Shown here in pieces: positions 8,883-18,225 of a stretch of DNA of 64,000 bases (position 1 is its first letter; the number at the start of each line of letters is the position of its first letter). Source of the stretch: Campylobacteraceae bacterium (GTDB taxonomy: Bacteria; Campylobacterota; Campylobacteria; Campylobacterales; Campylobacteraceae); contig JAIRXG010000011.1 in the NCBI GenBank assembly GCA_031268335.1, forward strand, positions 89,290-153,289, given 5' to 3'. Position numbers and translations under genes: made by a program. The notes beneath the pieces were generated by a model. The model ran no database searches, was not told the DNA's origin, and was given only the letters and a program-made list of their open reading frames with translations.

Positions 8883-9390
8883 GCACCAACTCCCCATCTA
8901 TATTCTGAAAATTCGCATAAATAAGCGGATACTTTTGTCTAGAATCCTCTTGTGGTTTTAAAACCAAGCGAATTGTTTTACTATATATATTATAACTGCC
9001 GTCTATATCGCCAAAATCACCTTTTAGCTTTATCCAAATTTTTATCGGATAAAATAGAGTCGCTTTGAGACTTGCTTCGTCAATTTTTCCAGGAAACATT
9101 GTCTGAAGTTTTTTTGCAAAATGCAAATCTTTCATGCTAACTTCATTATATAAAATAAACGGCAAAACCGTTATTTTATCTATTTGCGCAATTTCATCGC
9201 CTCCATATACTGCAAGCGCGCCGTTTATTCGCAAAACACCGCCAAAATCTTTTAAGCTTTCATTATTAAGTACAATATTGTTTTCGGAAAGTTTGTGCTC
9301 CAAAAGAAAGTAAAAATTTTCTTTAGGTAAAAACACTATTATGACGTAAAAAAATAGTACGGTTGCTAATAGATACTTTAAAACTCTCAT
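8863..9390 (-). CDS. GspN-like T2SS accessory protein
   Basis: A 175-residue protein with a single N-terminal membrane anchor (about residues 5-24, LLATVLFFYVIIVFLP) and a periplasmic beta-rich domain containing LKGDFGDIDGSYNIYSKTIR, a repeating beta pattern seen in GspN/AsmA-like proteins. GspN is optional in T2SS operons and usually about 250 residues, so this would be a short form. It sits between gspM- and gspC-like genes with overlaps at both ends, so it belongs to the machine. The family name is inferred mainly from position. Confidence 0.5.
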   Translation of the reverse strand: MRVLKYLLATVLFFYVIIVFLPKENFYFLLEHKLSENNIVLNNESLKDFGGVLRINGALAVYGGDEIAQIDKITVLPFILYNEVSMKDLHFAKKLQTMFPGKIDEASLKATLFYPIKIWIKLKGDFGDIDGSYNIYSKTIRLVLKPQEDSRQKYPLIYANFQNIDGELVHESSLR

Positions 9391-9770
9391 TTTGTTACCT
9401 CCAAAACAAGAGAAGCTCTGCCGTTAGAATCCGTCACGATTTCAAACTTTTCTACCTCAAAAGCCTCATTGAATGTTTTTCTGGTTATATCGTACATTTG
9501 TTCGCGCGTTAAAGATGATAATTTGATTTCGAAAACTTTCCCCTTATCGCTTAACGTTCCCGTTCCAAAAACAGTTTTCAATCTCTCTTCAAGATTTGTT
9601 TTATCCCAAATTCTTTTCAGGGATACTATTTTTTTTGCATTATTACCTAAAACAAAAACGGCTTTATCGCTCTGTCTTATCTCACTTTTAAAATAAGAAA
9701 CGCTATATGTCATAATTAGCAAAACCAAAATCAGTGCCGATATTAAAATTAAAGGATTTACTTTATTCAT
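9387..9770 (-). CDS. gspM: GspM-like T2SS platform protein
   Basis: A 127-residue bitopic protein with one N-terminal transmembrane segment (LILISALILVLLIMTYSVSYF, residues 7-27) and a small periplasmic ferredoxin-like domain with alternating helix and strand (LSSLTREQMYDITRKTFNEA). GspM partners GspL in the inner-membrane platform. It overlaps gspL upstream (8 bases) and ends with an ATGA overlap onto the next gene. Low similarity in this family means the call depends on size, topology and order. Confidence 0.6.
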   Translation of the reverse strand: MNKVNPLILISALILVLLIMTYSVSYFKSEIRQSDKAVFVLGNNAKKIVSLKRIWDKTNLEERLKTVFGTGTLSDKGKVFEIKLSSLTREQMYDITRKTFNEAFEVEKFEIVTDSNGRASLVLEVTK

Positions 9771-10779
9771 AGCGCAACTTTATCTTGATATCATCGGTAT
9801 CATCCGTAAATTCATATATGATAAAAGACTTTTGAAAATAGTCCCTAACGACAGCTGATCTACTTTTATCATTTACATGCAATACTATAGAAATTTGCAT
9901 CTGATTTACCTCTATGTTTTTGAAATATTCATTTTGTAAAAGTGAGAACCCAAAAATTTTACTCATATTTTCCCTAATGACGCTTTGTTGCTTGTTCGTC
10001 TTCTCCTGCTGTTTTAAAAGTGCATTTAATTGAATTTCCGTTGATGGTAGAGAGTACTGTTTTAAGATTTCATCTTTTCTATTTTCTTGAGAACTTAACA
10101 AGTGTGAAAGATACAATAACTCTCCTAAGAAAATTGCTATTAAAATCGCCAAAACATATATAATACCTTTGAGCGCGCCTTGTTTTTCATAAAAACGGTT
10201 AAATTTTCCAAGTTTAATTATATTTTTTGAAGGTTTTAGCGTTTGCAAAACCTCATTCATGCTTACATGCTCTTTTGCCAATGAAAGCGGCATTTTTATA
10301 ACTTTCTCATTATGCGTTATCAAACTGTTCTCATTGTCCACCTTAATAGCTAAAGGATAATTTGCAAACTCTGTCTGTGCAAAATATGTATTGCGTACAT
10401 GTGAGGGTTTAATGCCAAGAGATTCTAACCTCTCCAGTATATCTTTAGCATCATACGCAAAAAGCAAAAATTTACCGTCTTGTTTTATGGCCTTATAAGA
10501 GTAATCGCCCTTAGGAATAAAACCATCGAATACTGAAGGAGCATACTCTTTTGCTTGAAAAGCATATTTCACAGGAAGTTCTTCCATCTTCGTCCAATAA
10601 TACTTCGGAGACAAAACAATATCAAATATATCCGAATCGCTCGTCGTCACATGTTGCGTATCTACAAAGATTATTTTATAGCCATAAGCCTTGCCGAACC
10701 TCTTATAATACTGTTGCTTTAAAGCATCTATCAATAATGCTGCTTTATCGCGCAAAATATCAAAAAATCGTTTCAACAT
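9763..10779 (-). CDS. gspL: GspL-like T2SS platform protein
   Basis: A 338-residue bitopic protein. Residues 1-200 form a cytoplasmic domain that in this family has an actin-like fold and binds GspE; one transmembrane helix follows (GIIYVLAILIAIFLGELLYL, about 208-227), then a short periplasmic coiled-coil and ferredoxin-like domain ending at 338. This is the GspL/PilM-N type layout. It overlaps gspK upstream by 20 bases and gspM downstream by 8. No nucleotide-binding motif is needed in GspL. The assignment is by architecture and operon position. Confidence 0.65.
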   Translation of the reverse strand: MLKRFFDILRDKAALLIDALKQQYYKRFGKAYGYKIIFVDTQHVTTSDSDIFDIVLSPKYYWTKMEELPVKYAFQAKEYAPSVFDGFIPKGDYSYKAIKQDGKFLLFAYDAKDILERLESLGIKPSHVRNTYFAQTEFANYPLAIKVDNENSLITHNEKVIKMPLSLAKEHVSMNEVLQTLKPSKNIIKLGKFNRFYEKQGALKGIIYVLAILIAIFLGELLYLSHLLSSQENRKDEILKQYSLPSTEIQLNALLKQQEKTNKQQSVIRENMSKIFGFSLLQNEYFKNIEVNQMQISIVLHVNDKSRSAVVRDYFQKSFIIYEFTDDTDDIKIKLRYE

Positions 10780-11671
10780 AATCCACCTTTTCTGATCTTA
10801 TGTCATACAAAAAATTAAGCAACTTTGTCTGTCCTAAATAAAAAAAACTCATACTGCAAAGTATCTTGGGTGAAAAAAACCCAATACCTAAATTTGTAAG
10901 CTTCTCCCTGTCGCTTGATGAAATCATCAGTTCGTCGTAAGAGCTTACAATTTCATCTTGGTTTAATGAATGCAAATTATACTCTTTTTTTATTAAAGTA
11001 AACAAAGGTTCTTTTATATAATTAAAATCTATACTTATGCCAACAAAACCTATAACGTCTTCCCACGGAATATCATATATTCTAGCATCTCCGCCATTTG
11101 CTACAAAATAGTCCAAAAGATAGTTGAACGACTCTTTTGAGTCTATACCTCCATCACTAAATTTATAATTTTGCAAAGACGCTTCGCTGGCATATGTTCT
11201 TTCGTTTTTATCTATATCTATGGCATCAAGCAATATAGATAAAAAAAAATTTGAATTTATAACCCTGTATTCGTACAAAAGACTCTGCAAAAAATTATAC
11301 AAAGGCTCGTTAATTCTGTTATCGTTTGAAATGAGATTATTAATATTTATAACGCCGCCAGCAGAAGATATATCCATCATAACATTTATATCTCCGCTAT
11401 CGGTATTAAGTATTATAGGAAGTCCGATTATAGTGGAGAGACTTTGAGCATCCCTTATATTTTGCGAGCTTTTTTGCAAAATTGCCAAAACGTCAAGAAA
11501 ACTCTTATCGAGCTGTACAAGCAAATTTCTTTCGTTTGCTCTTTCAAAATATTTTTGAGAAACATCCACGCTTTTTAAAATAAGCAATGAAAGCATTAAA
11601 ATAAGTCCTACCGTAGTAAGTAATACGATGCCTTTTTTGCCTAACCCATACATGTAAGGTTCACGAAACAT
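10760..11671 (-). CDS. gspK: type II secretion minor pseudopilin GspK
   Basis: A 303-residue protein. After a basic stretch GLGKKG comes a hydrophobic helix IVLLTTVGLILMLSLLIL; as in other GspK proteins the residue at +5 is not Glu, a known property of the tip pseudopilin. The large globular part contains GGVININNLISND, close to the conserved NLN segment of GspK, and acidic residues around DAIDIDKNE that match the calcium-binding alpha domain. Size about 300 also fits GspK, the largest pseudopilin. The start could be 11671 or the ATG at 11653; neither has a strong RBS. Confidence 0.8.
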   Translation of the reverse strand: MFREPYMYGLGKKGIVLLTTVGLILMLSLLILKSVDVSQKYFERANERNLLVQLDKSFLDVLAILQKSSQNIRDAQSLSTIIGLPIILNTDSGDINVMMDISSAGGVININNLISNDNRINEPLYNFLQSLLYEYRVINSNFFLSILLDAIDIDKNERTYASEASLQNYKFSDGGIDSKESFNYLLDYFVANGGDARIYDIPWEDVIGFVGISIDFNYIKEPLFTLIKKEYNLHSLNQDEIVSSYDELMISSSDREKLTNLGIGFFSPKILCSMSFFYLGQTKLLNFLYDIRSEKVDYVETIF

Positions 11672-12875
11672 TTATAGAAAATATTGGAAGCAACATTGAA
11701 GTTACTATAAGTCCGATAATTCCGCCCACAACCAACATCAACATAGGCTCCAATAAAGACAAAAAAAGCGCTATTTTATCTTTATTTTCTTCAAAATAGA
11801 GCTCTGACATATTTTGCAAAACTATCGCAACTTCGCTCGTCTCTTCTCCTAATGTAATGGCTTGCACAAAAGAGTTATCCGACTCAAAACCGCTTTTTAC
11901 AAGCGCAGCCGAAAGACGCGAACCCTCCACGACTTTGAGCGAAGCTTTTTCAAACACATCGGCAATAACGCTATTTTTCAAAATACCGGCGCCAAGCCTC
12001 ACCGTTTTAACAAAAGGCACGCCAGATCTAATCAAAACAGAAGCAACATACGTAAATCGTCCAAGTTCAGAGGATTGTATGATTTTACCAAAAAACGGCA
12101 TTTTTAACATCAGCAAATCAACTCTGTATTTCGTTTTCGGACTTGTTTTTAGAATAAATTTAAAGATAAAAACGAATAAGAACAATCCTACGGCAAGATA
12201 AAGCCAATTGCTCGACATCCAATTTCCTATGGATATTATTACTTGCGTAATTTTCGGTAACTCTTGATCCATTTGTTCAAATATGGAACTGATTTTGGGA
12301 ACTATATAAGTTACCATAAAACCCACCATAAAACAAGAAACTATCAATATAAAAACAGGATATGCAAACGCATTTTGCACCTGCTTTTCCAATCTCTCTT
12401 GTTCTCTTAGAAAACGCGATAATTCCAGCAATATATCGGTCAATATACCGCTATCTTCCGATACTTTTATAGATTGTTTATAAAAATTTGGCAAAATTAC
12501 AACATTTTGGTTTTCAAGCGCAAAATAAAAATTCTTCCCCTCGTCCAACGCCGTTTTTATGCTTCTTAAAAAAAGTAGCATTTTTTTATTTTTAGCGTAT
12601 TGATTTGAAGAAAGTGCCACGGCATCCACCAAAGATATTCCGGATTTTAAATATATACTTATGTCGCGACTAAACACAGCAAGTTCGCCAGAAGACATTT
12701 TGTATCTTCTTTTTAAAGTAATTTTGCTCAAAAGCGTAAAACTATCTTCTTTAAGCTTTTTGTAAATAATATTCTGAGCTTTTAACCTGCGTTTTGCATC
12801 ATCCAAATCCAAAGCTTCTATTTTTGAACTTACTTTCTTGCCCGATCCGTCTATTCCAGAATATTTAAATATCAA
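11661..12875 (-). CDS. gspF: type II secretion inner-membrane platform protein GspF
   Basis: A 404-residue polytopic protein with the typical opening (MIFKYSGIDGSGKKVSSKIE) and two repeats of the T2SSF domain (about residues 65-190 and 270-390), each followed by membrane helices: FILIVSCFMVGFMVTYIVPK, LAVGLFLFVFIFKFIL and LMLVVGGIIGLIVTSMLLPI. It is the platform that couples GspE ATP hydrolysis to pseudopilin addition. The start is TTG 12875 with an aggGGA RBS in the end of the preceding gene. It lies between the gspH-like gene and gspK. Confidence 0.9.
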   Translation of the reverse strand: MIFKYSGIDGSGKKVSSKIEALDLDDAKRRLKAQNIIYKKLKEDSFTLLSKITLKRRYKMSSGELAVFSRDISIYLKSGISLVDAVALSSNQYAKNKKMLLFLRSIKTALDEGKNFYFALENQNVVILPNFYKQSIKVSEDSGILTDILLELSRFLREQERLEKQVQNAFAYPVFILIVSCFMVGFMVTYIVPKISSIFEQMDQELPKITQVIISIGNWMSSNWLYLAVGLFLFVFIFKFILKTSPKTKYRVDLLMLKMPFFGKIIQSSELGRFTYVASVLIRSGVPFVKTVRLGAGILKNSVIADVFEKASLKVVEGSRLSAALVKSGFESDNSFVQAITLGEETSEVAIVLQNMSELYFEENKDKIALFLSLLEPMLMLVVGGIIGLIVTSMLLPIFSINVS

Positions 12876-12877
12876 AT

Positions 12878-13411
12878 TTATCGTCCCCTTGCTTCAAGCT
12901 GATACTTTTCCAAGAAATCTTGCGCACTTGCTATGCTATCAAACACCCTTCCATCTTCTATGTAATTTTCAAACAGATAAGCTTTTCTTTTATATTCCAA
13001 TACCAATTCGTCGCTGCTGCCGTTCGGATAAACGTCCAGTCTGAAGCAAACCTTCTCTCTTTTATATTCATTTATGTAATAATCGTCAAATACTAATTTT
13101 TCCAGTCTTCTGCCGTCGTAATAATACGCATTTACGGCATTATCCTTTTCGAAAATATTGAGCGTCGTATTTATATCTTTGCCGTTTACTAAAAGTCTGC
13201 ATTCGTTGCAATTATCGATACATCTTAAAGAGATAAGATTTTTATCTCCACCAATTTTGGCAAGATACAAATTTAATTTTTCCAACTTTACCGACTCTTC
13301 TTCAAGGGATTTTACAGAAAAATTCTGAGCAAACAAACCATATGAAATTACTATTAGCAGCAAAACCAATAGTAATTCAAAAAGCGTAAACGCACCTCTT
13401 ATTCTTGGCAT
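12878..13411 (-). CDS. type II secretion minor pseudopilin, GspH-like
   Basis: A 177-residue protein with a prepilin leader MPRIRG, then AFTLFELLLVLLLIVISYGL with Glu at +5. The globular part has a cysteine pair region (RCIDNCNECR) and beta strands. It overlaps the end of gspG by 13 bases and is followed immediately by gspF. Minor pseudopilins after gspG are normally GspH, but the C-terminal domain is too divergent to prove it. It is processed and methylated by a prepilin peptidase that is not encoded in this window. Confidence 0.65.
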   Translation of the reverse strand: MPRIRGAFTLFELLLVLLLIVISYGLFAQNFSVKSLEEESVKLEKLNLYLAKIGGDKNLISLRCIDNCNECRLLVNGKDINTTLNIFEKDNAVNAYYYDGRRLEKLVFDDYYINEYKREKVCFRLDVYPNGSSDELVLEYKRKAYLFENYIEDGRVFDSIASAQDFLEKYQLEARGR

Positions 13412-13818
13412 TTGCTAAAATATATATCCGCATCATCACCGCTTCCACCCTCTTTTTTATCTCTGGCTAAAGAAATGATGTCAAAAACCTCATTATCAAT
13501 TATATATATATACTCTGTCCCCCAAGAATCTTTTGGTGCGGATTGGGCAGAAAGATATCCGCCGTTTGGATAATTTTTGTACTTTGAGGTATCCGGATTT
13601 TTTATGAGAGCATTGATCCCCTCTTCTAGTTGCGGATAGCTTCCGAAATCTGCTCTAAACATATTGAGCGATTCTCCGATGGTTTTCATTTGTATGCAAA
13701 CCAAATCTCTCCTTGCCCTCTCGCTTTGACCGACAAGATTGGGCACAACAATAGCCGTAAGAAGCCCTAAAATCATAATGACTATCATGAGCTCCATAAG
13801 TGTAAACGCTTTTCTCAA
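13399..13818 (-). CDS. gspG: type II secretion major pseudopilin GspG
   Basis: A 139-residue major pseudopilin: leader MRKA, then FTLMELMIVIMILGLLTAIVVPNL, followed by the conserved GspG segment QMKTIGESLNMFRADFGSYP, SYPQLEEGI and a C-terminal Asp-rich calcium loop (near GSGDDADIY). The start is TTG 13818 with an agga RBS 9 bases upstream; no ATG fits. It is the first gene of the T2SS operon with a perfect TATAAT 29 bases ahead, so the most abundant subunit is promoter-proximal. Confidence 0.92.
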   Translation of the reverse strand: MRKAFTLMELMIVIMILGLLTAIVVPNLVGQSERARRDLVCIQMKTIGESLNMFRADFGSYPQLEEGINALIKNPDTSKYKNYPNGGYLSAQSAPKDSWGTEYIYIIDNEVFDIISLARDKKEGGSGDDADIYFSKCQE

Positions 13819-13846
13819 TTTTAAGTTCCTATTTTTATTTTTGTGG

Positions 13847-13852
13847 ATTATA
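13847..13852 (-). promoter_or_regulatory. -10 box of the T2SS operon
   Basis: Perfect TATAAT on the minus strand (attata in plus), 29 bases before the TTG start of gspG. It is the only strong box seen upstream of the twelve-gene run; the 250 bases further upstream toward the tmRNA gene are very AT-rich with no other structure noted. Confidence 0.6.
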
Positions 13853-14103
13853 CCATAAAAGATATCTTTTTGAGTTTATAATTAAAAATTATTTATTACA
13901 AATATATTTAAGCTAATAAGACTCTTTCAAAAACTTAATTTATCATTCTTTATTCTAATATTATCGTAAATAAAACAGGTACAGATAAATAAAATAATAT
14001 TTGTTATTAATATTATTGCATTTTTTATTTTTTTAAAAAATATGAATGAAAACTATTTGATTTAATTACTATTAAAAAGCGCTCTTAAAGAACATAAACA
14101 TTA

Positions 14104-14479
14104 TGGTGGAAGTGAGGGGAATTGAACCCCTGTCCAAAAACAAGCTTTATCTTAACGTCTACATGTTTAGAAGGATTGATTTTAACTTTGCTTTTGTTTC
14201 GTTCAATCCGCGAAAATTACAAAAAAGCGCAAGCCTAAATTTCAATTTGGCAACGGCTACACACCAAATCAAGCTATCTGTTTTTCGAGCCTCGCGAAAT
14301 CCGTTTAGATAGCATCCACGGTGCGAAGCCTCCCTTTAAGGATTAAACTTACGCTATTTTAGCGTAAGCGGGAGCGAAATTTTTATTATTTGCGTCTAAA
14401 TTTAGTGAACTTTTTACGCTTTGCTCAAAGCGACATGCAATCAAGCTAAACCTGCTCCTGTCGAAGCCAAGTCACTCCC
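14104..14479 (-). ncRNA. ssrA: transfer-messenger RNA (tmRNA, ssrA)
   Basis: The 5' end GGGAGUGACUUGGCUUCGACAG (14479 leftward) pairs with the 3' end (CACUUCC plus ACCA) to form the tRNA-like acceptor stem with one G-U pair, and the T-arm GGGGTTCAATTCCCC is perfect. CCA is encoded at 14104-14106. The resume codon GCA is at 14391-14393 and the tag reads ANNKNFAPAYAKIA, then TAA (14349-14351). Length is 376 nt, normal for one-piece bacterial tmRNA. The tag differs from the usual Campylobacter ANNVKFAPAYAKAA at three positions. It frees stalled ribosomes. It starts only 11 bases after the trpA stop on the same strand. Confidence 0.96.
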
Positions 14480-14490
14480 ATAAACCCGTT

Positions 14491-15231
14491 CTATTCGTTG
14501 ATTGTCTCTTTAATATTGCGGGCGAGAAAGGAAATTCTATCTATTTTTTGCGTTTTAGTCAAGCTATCGTCCAAAAGTATTTTTATAAACGCGCTTCCTA
14601 CAATAACCCCGTCAACGCCTTTGGCTTTAGCTTTTGCACTCTTCTCATTCACGCCAAAACCCACGAATACAGGCGTGTTTGTATAATCTTTTATAATTTT
14701 AATGATTTCGCTCAAATCCTCTTTTGCGCCGCTTCCAGTTATGCCGGCATAAGCTACAAGATAGATAAATCCCAAAGAGTCTTTAACAATTTTTTTTATC
14801 CTCTCTTTTGGGTGCGTAGGAGCTATAAAATCAACGAGATTTAACCCCATTCCTTCTAAAAGATGTTTGTATGGCGCCGCTTCTTCAAAAGGCAAATCCG
14901 GAATTATAAATCCATTCACTCCGTACTCCCTTGCTTTTGCGGCAAAATAATCAACTCCTTTGTGATAAAAAGGATTAAAATACCCCATCCAAAATGTAGG
15001 AATTTTAGGCGCAATCTCTTTTGAAATCTCAAAAAGCTGCTCCATTTTAAAACCGTTTTGCAAAGCTCTTAAATTTGCCTCTTCTATCACTGCCCCATCA
15101 GCTGCAGGGTCTGAAAACGGGACTCCGAGCTCTATTATATCCACTCCGGCATCTTTGAGCGCTAAAGCCGTATCAATACTAAAATTCACATCAGGATATC
15201 CCGCTGTTATATATGCAACTAACTGTTTCAA
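14491..15231 (-). CDS. trpA: tryptophan synthase alpha subunit
   Basis: A 246-residue TIM barrel that cleaves indole-3-glycerol phosphate to indole and glyceraldehyde-3-phosphate. The signature LGVPFSDPAADGAVIEEA is present, with the catalytic acids at Glu35 and Asp46 (E. coli Glu49 and Asp60, same spacing); the usual SDPVADGP is altered to SDPAADGA. The phosphate-binding end GFGVNEKSAK and VIVGSAFIK are intact. It is not next to trpB, which lies 44 kb away at 59039, so the two subunits are made from separate operons. The ATG at 15231 has a modest RBS (gagata). An exact TACATGTA lies 17 bases upstream. Confidence 0.93.
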   Translation of the reverse strand: MKQLVAYITAGYPDVNFSIDTALALKDAGVDIIELGVPFSDPAADGAVIEEANLRALQNGFKMEQLFEISKEIAPKIPTFWMGYFNPFYHKGVDYFAAKAREYGVNGFIIPDLPFEEAAPYKHLLEGMGLNLVDFIAPTHPKERIKKIVKDSLGFIYLVAYAGITGSGAKEDLSEIIKIIKDYTNTPVFVGFGVNEKSAKAKAKGVDGVIVGSAFIKILLDDSLTKTQKIDRISFLARNIKETINE

Positions 15232-15292
15232 TTTATCTCCGTTTGCTTACATGTAGTTTTAAGGTTTCAACTCTTTTGCTGTTTTTTATGGA

Positions 15293-15298
15293 TATAAT
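15293..15298 (+). promoter_or_regulatory. -10 box for panB
   Basis: Perfect TATAAT, 51 bases ahead of the panB ATG. It lies in the 118-base divergent space between trpA and panB. Confidence 0.55.
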
Positions 15299-15349
15299 TG
15301 TAGCATTTTAAATATGATTTTGTTAATAAATACAAAGGATAATTTTGCA

Positions 15350-16132
15350 ATGAAAACTATAACTTCTATAAAAAATGCAAAAAATAATGAAAAGCTTGTT
15401 ATGATTACCGCTTATGATGCTCTTTTTGCCTCCTTATTTGACGAAAAAGTTGACATGATATTAGTTGGAGATAGTTTAAATAACAGTTTTAACGGACAAA
15501 AAGATACGCTAAGCGCGGATATGGATATGATGGTTTATCACACAAAAGCCGTTTTGATGGGAGCAAAAAATACATTTGTCGTTACGGACATGCCGTTTGC
15601 TTCTTGCACGGATGAAAAAATGGCTTTAGAAAATGCTTCCAAAATTTACAAGCAGACAAGCGCTCACGCCGTCAAAATAGAGGGCGGAAAAGAGAGAGCG
15701 CATATCGTGAAAACTTTGACAAGCAACTCAATAGCGGTTGTAGGACACATTGGACTTATGCCGCAATTTGCCAGAAGCGAAGGCGGTTTCAAAATTAAAG
15801 GCAAAGACGGCGAAGATATTCAAAAATTAATTGACGATGCGCGCGCCATTGAAGATGCCGGGGCTTTTTGTATAGTTGTCGAAGGAGTAAAAGAAGAAGC
15901 AGGAAGAGCTATAACTGAGGCTGTAAAAATACCAACGATAGGAATAGGAGCAGGCAAACATATGGATGGACAAGTACTTGTTTGGAGCGATATGTTGGGA
16001 TTTTTTGAAGAGTTTAAGCCAAAATTTGTGAAACGTTATTTAAACGGCGCTGATTTAGTCAAAAAAGCAGTTGAGCGATATGCAAAAGACGTCAAGTGCG
16101 GGGAATTTCCTGATGATAATTTTATTTATTGA
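15350..16132 (+). CDS. panB: 3-methyl-2-oxobutanoate hydroxymethyltransferase
   Basis: The start is ATG 15350 (aaagga RBS 10 bases ahead); an earlier in-frame ATG at 15314 lacks an RBS. The 260-residue product is PanB, which adds a hydroxymethyl group from methylene-tetrahydrofolate to ketoisovalerate to make ketopantoate for coenzyme A. The motifs are MITAYDALFASLFD, ILVGDSLNNSFNGQKDTLSA (metal-binding Asp), VTDMPFAS, AVKIEGG, VVGHIGLMPQ and IPTIGIGAGKHMDGQVLVW. All key residues are seen. It is followed after 7 bases by ruvB in the same direction. panC and panD are not in the window. Confidence 0.95.
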   Translation: MKTITSIKNAKNNEKLVMITAYDALFASLFDEKVDMILVGDSLNNSFNGQKDTLSADMDMMVYHTKAVLMGAKNTFVVTDMPFASCTDEKMALENASKIYKQTSAHAVKIEGGKERAHIVKTLTSNSIAVVGHIGLMPQFARSEGGFKIKGKDGEDIQKLIDDARAIEDAGAFCIVVEGVKEEAGRAITEAVKIPTIGIGAGKHMDGQVLVWSDMLGFFEEFKPKFVKRYLNGADLVKKAVERYAKDVKCGEFPDDNFIY

Positions 16133-16139
16133 GTAAAAC

Positions 16140-17162
16140 ATGGAAAGAGTCGTCGAAATAGAAAAAATAAAATTTGACAACGAGTATGAAAACTCGCTGC
16201 GTCCAAAATCTTGGAATGACTATATCGGACAAGATAAAATCAAAAAAAATCTTCAAGTGTTTATAGAAGCGTCTAAAAAAAGGGGGGAGAGTTTAGATCA
16301 TGTGCTTTTTTTCGGACCCCCAGGACTTGGCAAAACTACGTTGGCATACTTAATAGCAGCTGAAATGAATACAAATATCAAAATAACAGCCGCCCCAATG
16401 ATAGAAAAAAGCGGTGATTTGGCAGCAATTTTGACGAATCTTCAAGAAGGCGACATACTGTTTATTGACGAGATTCACAGATTATCATCCGCCATTGAAG
16501 AGATTTTGTATCCGGCCATGGAAGATTTCAGGCTTGATATTATCATAGGAAGCGGACCTGCTGCACAAACTATCAAGATAGACTTGCCGCGTTTTACACT
16601 CATAGGCGCCACAACCAGAGCTGGCATGATAAGCTCGCCCTTAAGAGACAGATTTGGTATGCATTTTAGACTGCAATTTTATTCGTACGGCGAACTTAGT
16701 AAAATAATCCAAAAAGCTTCTCTCAAACTTAATTCCACATGCAAAGAAGATGCCGCGCAAGAGATGGCGAAAAGATGCAGAGGAACGCCGAGAATCGCTT
16801 TGAGATTGTTGAAGCGTATACGCGATTTTGCACAAATACACAATGAAGACTTTATCTCAAAAGAGCGCGCAAAGTACGGGCTTGACGAACTCGGCGTAGA
16901 TGAACAGGGTTTTGATGAAATGGATATAAAATTTTTACAGACTCTGCTTAATGCAAAAGGTCGACCGATAGGTTTAAATACTATAGCGGCGGCTCTGAGT
17001 GAAGATGAGGGAACAGTAGAAGACGTGATAGAGCCTTATCTGATAGCCACAGGATATATTGAAAGAACGGCACGCGGCAGGATAGCCACTCCAAAATGCT
17101 ATGAGCTTTTTAAGCTCTCGCCTTTAAATGCCGGACTTTTTAAGGATACAAATGAACGCTAA
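16140..17162 (+). CDS. ruvB: Holliday junction branch-migration ATPase RuvB
   Basis: 340 residues. AAA+ ATPase of the RuvAB motor: [18 protein letters not shown], Walker [10 protein letters not shown] (59-67), Walker [10 protein letters not shown], sensor 1 GATTRAGM, the arginine finger region SPLRDRFGM, and the C-terminal winged helix ([24 protein letters not shown]). Full length. It shares a start region with panB (7-base gap) and its last 11 bases overlap perM, so the three are co-transcribed. ruvA and ruvC are not in the window. Confidence 0.97.
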   Translation: MERVVEIEKIKFDNEYENSLRPKSWNDYIGQDKIKKNLQVFIEASKKRGESLDHVLFFGPPGLGKTTLAYLIAAEMNTNIKITAAPMIEKSGDLAAILTNLQEGDILFIDEIHRLSSAIEEILYPAMEDFRLDIIIGSGPAAQTIKIDLPRFTLIGATTRAGMISSPLRDRFGMHFRLQFYSYGELSKIIQKASLKLNSTCKEDAAQEMAKRCRGTPRIALRLLKRIRDFAQIHNEDFISKERAKYGLDELGVDEQGFDEMDIKFLQTLLNAKGRPIGLNTIAAALSEDEGTVEDVIEPYLIATGYIERTARGRIATPKCYELFKLSPLNAGLFKDTNER

Positions 17163-18204
17163 CAATAATCGTTTTTTTATTTTGGTCGTTTTTGTTTTGA
17201 CGCTTTATGGAATGGTCAAACTATACTCCCCATTTTTGCTTGACATTACGATAGCTTCGCTTTTAGCTGTAGCTATGAGCAGCATCAACATTTTCATCCA
17301 AAGATTTGTAAAAATCCCAATGTTGTCGGCGATTTTAACAACTTTAGTATTGCTCTTGCTATTTTTCGCACCAATAGGATATGCAGCTAGTACTCTTACG
17401 GACTTGCTTATACATGTAAATGACGATTTGATAGAAAAAACAGTAACTTTTCTATCAAATATAAAACTCTCTTTGCCGCAATCGTTAAGTTTTTTAGAAC
17501 CCGATGTAGACGGATATTTTGTAAATTTGGACAAAGCGGCAATAACAGCCAAAGCAGTATCTTACGCCGGTTTTGTCGGTAAAATGAGCGCAGGTTTTTT
17601 GAAGGATATGGCTTTAATTATCATATTCTTTTTTTTCGCGACATACTACGGCAAAAATTTAAGCACATATTTTAGAAGTATAATACCAATGAACCCCGAA
17701 GAGTCTGATAGTGTATTTTCCGAAGTGGCAAATGTTATGAGCGTTGTATTTTACTCTATCATTTTAACGGCTATCTTGGAAGGAGTCTTATTTGCTTTTA
17801 TAGGTATGGCTTACGGATATAATGGACTAATGCTCGGCATACTGTATGGTTTTGCTTCTTTGATTCCAATAGTAGGTGGTATGCTTGTATGGCTTCCTTT
17901 ATCATTAATAGAATTTTCAAACGGCGATACGACGTCGGCGATAGTAATCGCTCTGTACTCTTTTGTCGGCATAGGCGCGGTAGATAATTTCGTAAAACCT
18001 CTCATTATCAAGTATGTAAACAAAATGCTTTTGAAAACCCCCGTATATTTTAATACGCTTTTGATATTTTTCTCTATCATAGCAGGACTTGCGTCATTTG
18101 GTTTTTGGGGAATGATATTAGGACCTGCCATCACCACATTTTTTATATCGCTTTTGAAATTGTTTCGCGTAATCAGAGAAAAAAACTTACAAGATAAAAT
18201 CTAA
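17152..18204 (+). CDS. AI-2E family (PerM/YdiK) membrane transporter
   Basis: The start is ATG 17152 with an aagga RBS inside the ruvB tail; it overlaps ruvB by 11 bases. 350 residues with about 7-8 transmembrane helices and the family motifs [14 protein letters not shown] and, near residue 240, the conserved [17 protein letters not shown] and the [15 protein letters not shown] segment. The family is named for AI-2 export by one member, but most members transport other solutes or protons, so presence of luxS 5 kb away does not prove a signalling role. Confidence 0.88.
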   Translation: MNANNNRFFILVVFVLTLYGMVKLYSPFLLDITIASLLAVAMSSINIFIQRFVKIPMLSAILTTLVLLLLFFAPIGYAASTLTDLLIHVNDDLIEKTVTFLSNIKLSLPQSLSFLEPDVDGYFVNLDKAAITAKAVSYAGFVGKMSAGFLKDMALIIIFFFFATYYGKNLSTYFRSIIPMNPEESDSVFSEVANVMSVVFYSIILTAILEGVLFAFIGMAYGYNGLMLGILYGFASLIPIVGGMLVWLPLSLIEFSNGDTTSAIVIALYSFVGIGAVDNFVKPLIIKYVNKMLLKTPVYFNTLLIFFSIIAGLASFGFWGMILGPAITTFFISLLKLFRVIREKNLQDKI

Positions 18205-18225
18205 AATGACTGCGCAACTATTCTC

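Noticed and set aside
14103..14312. 69-codon ORF on the plus strand over the tmRNA
   Set aside because: It is the antisense of the tmRNA 3' half, not a protein gene.
17152..18204. AI-2 export role for the PerM-like protein because luxS is close
   Set aside because: The family name does not show the substrate; the genes are 5 kb apart in separate transcription units.
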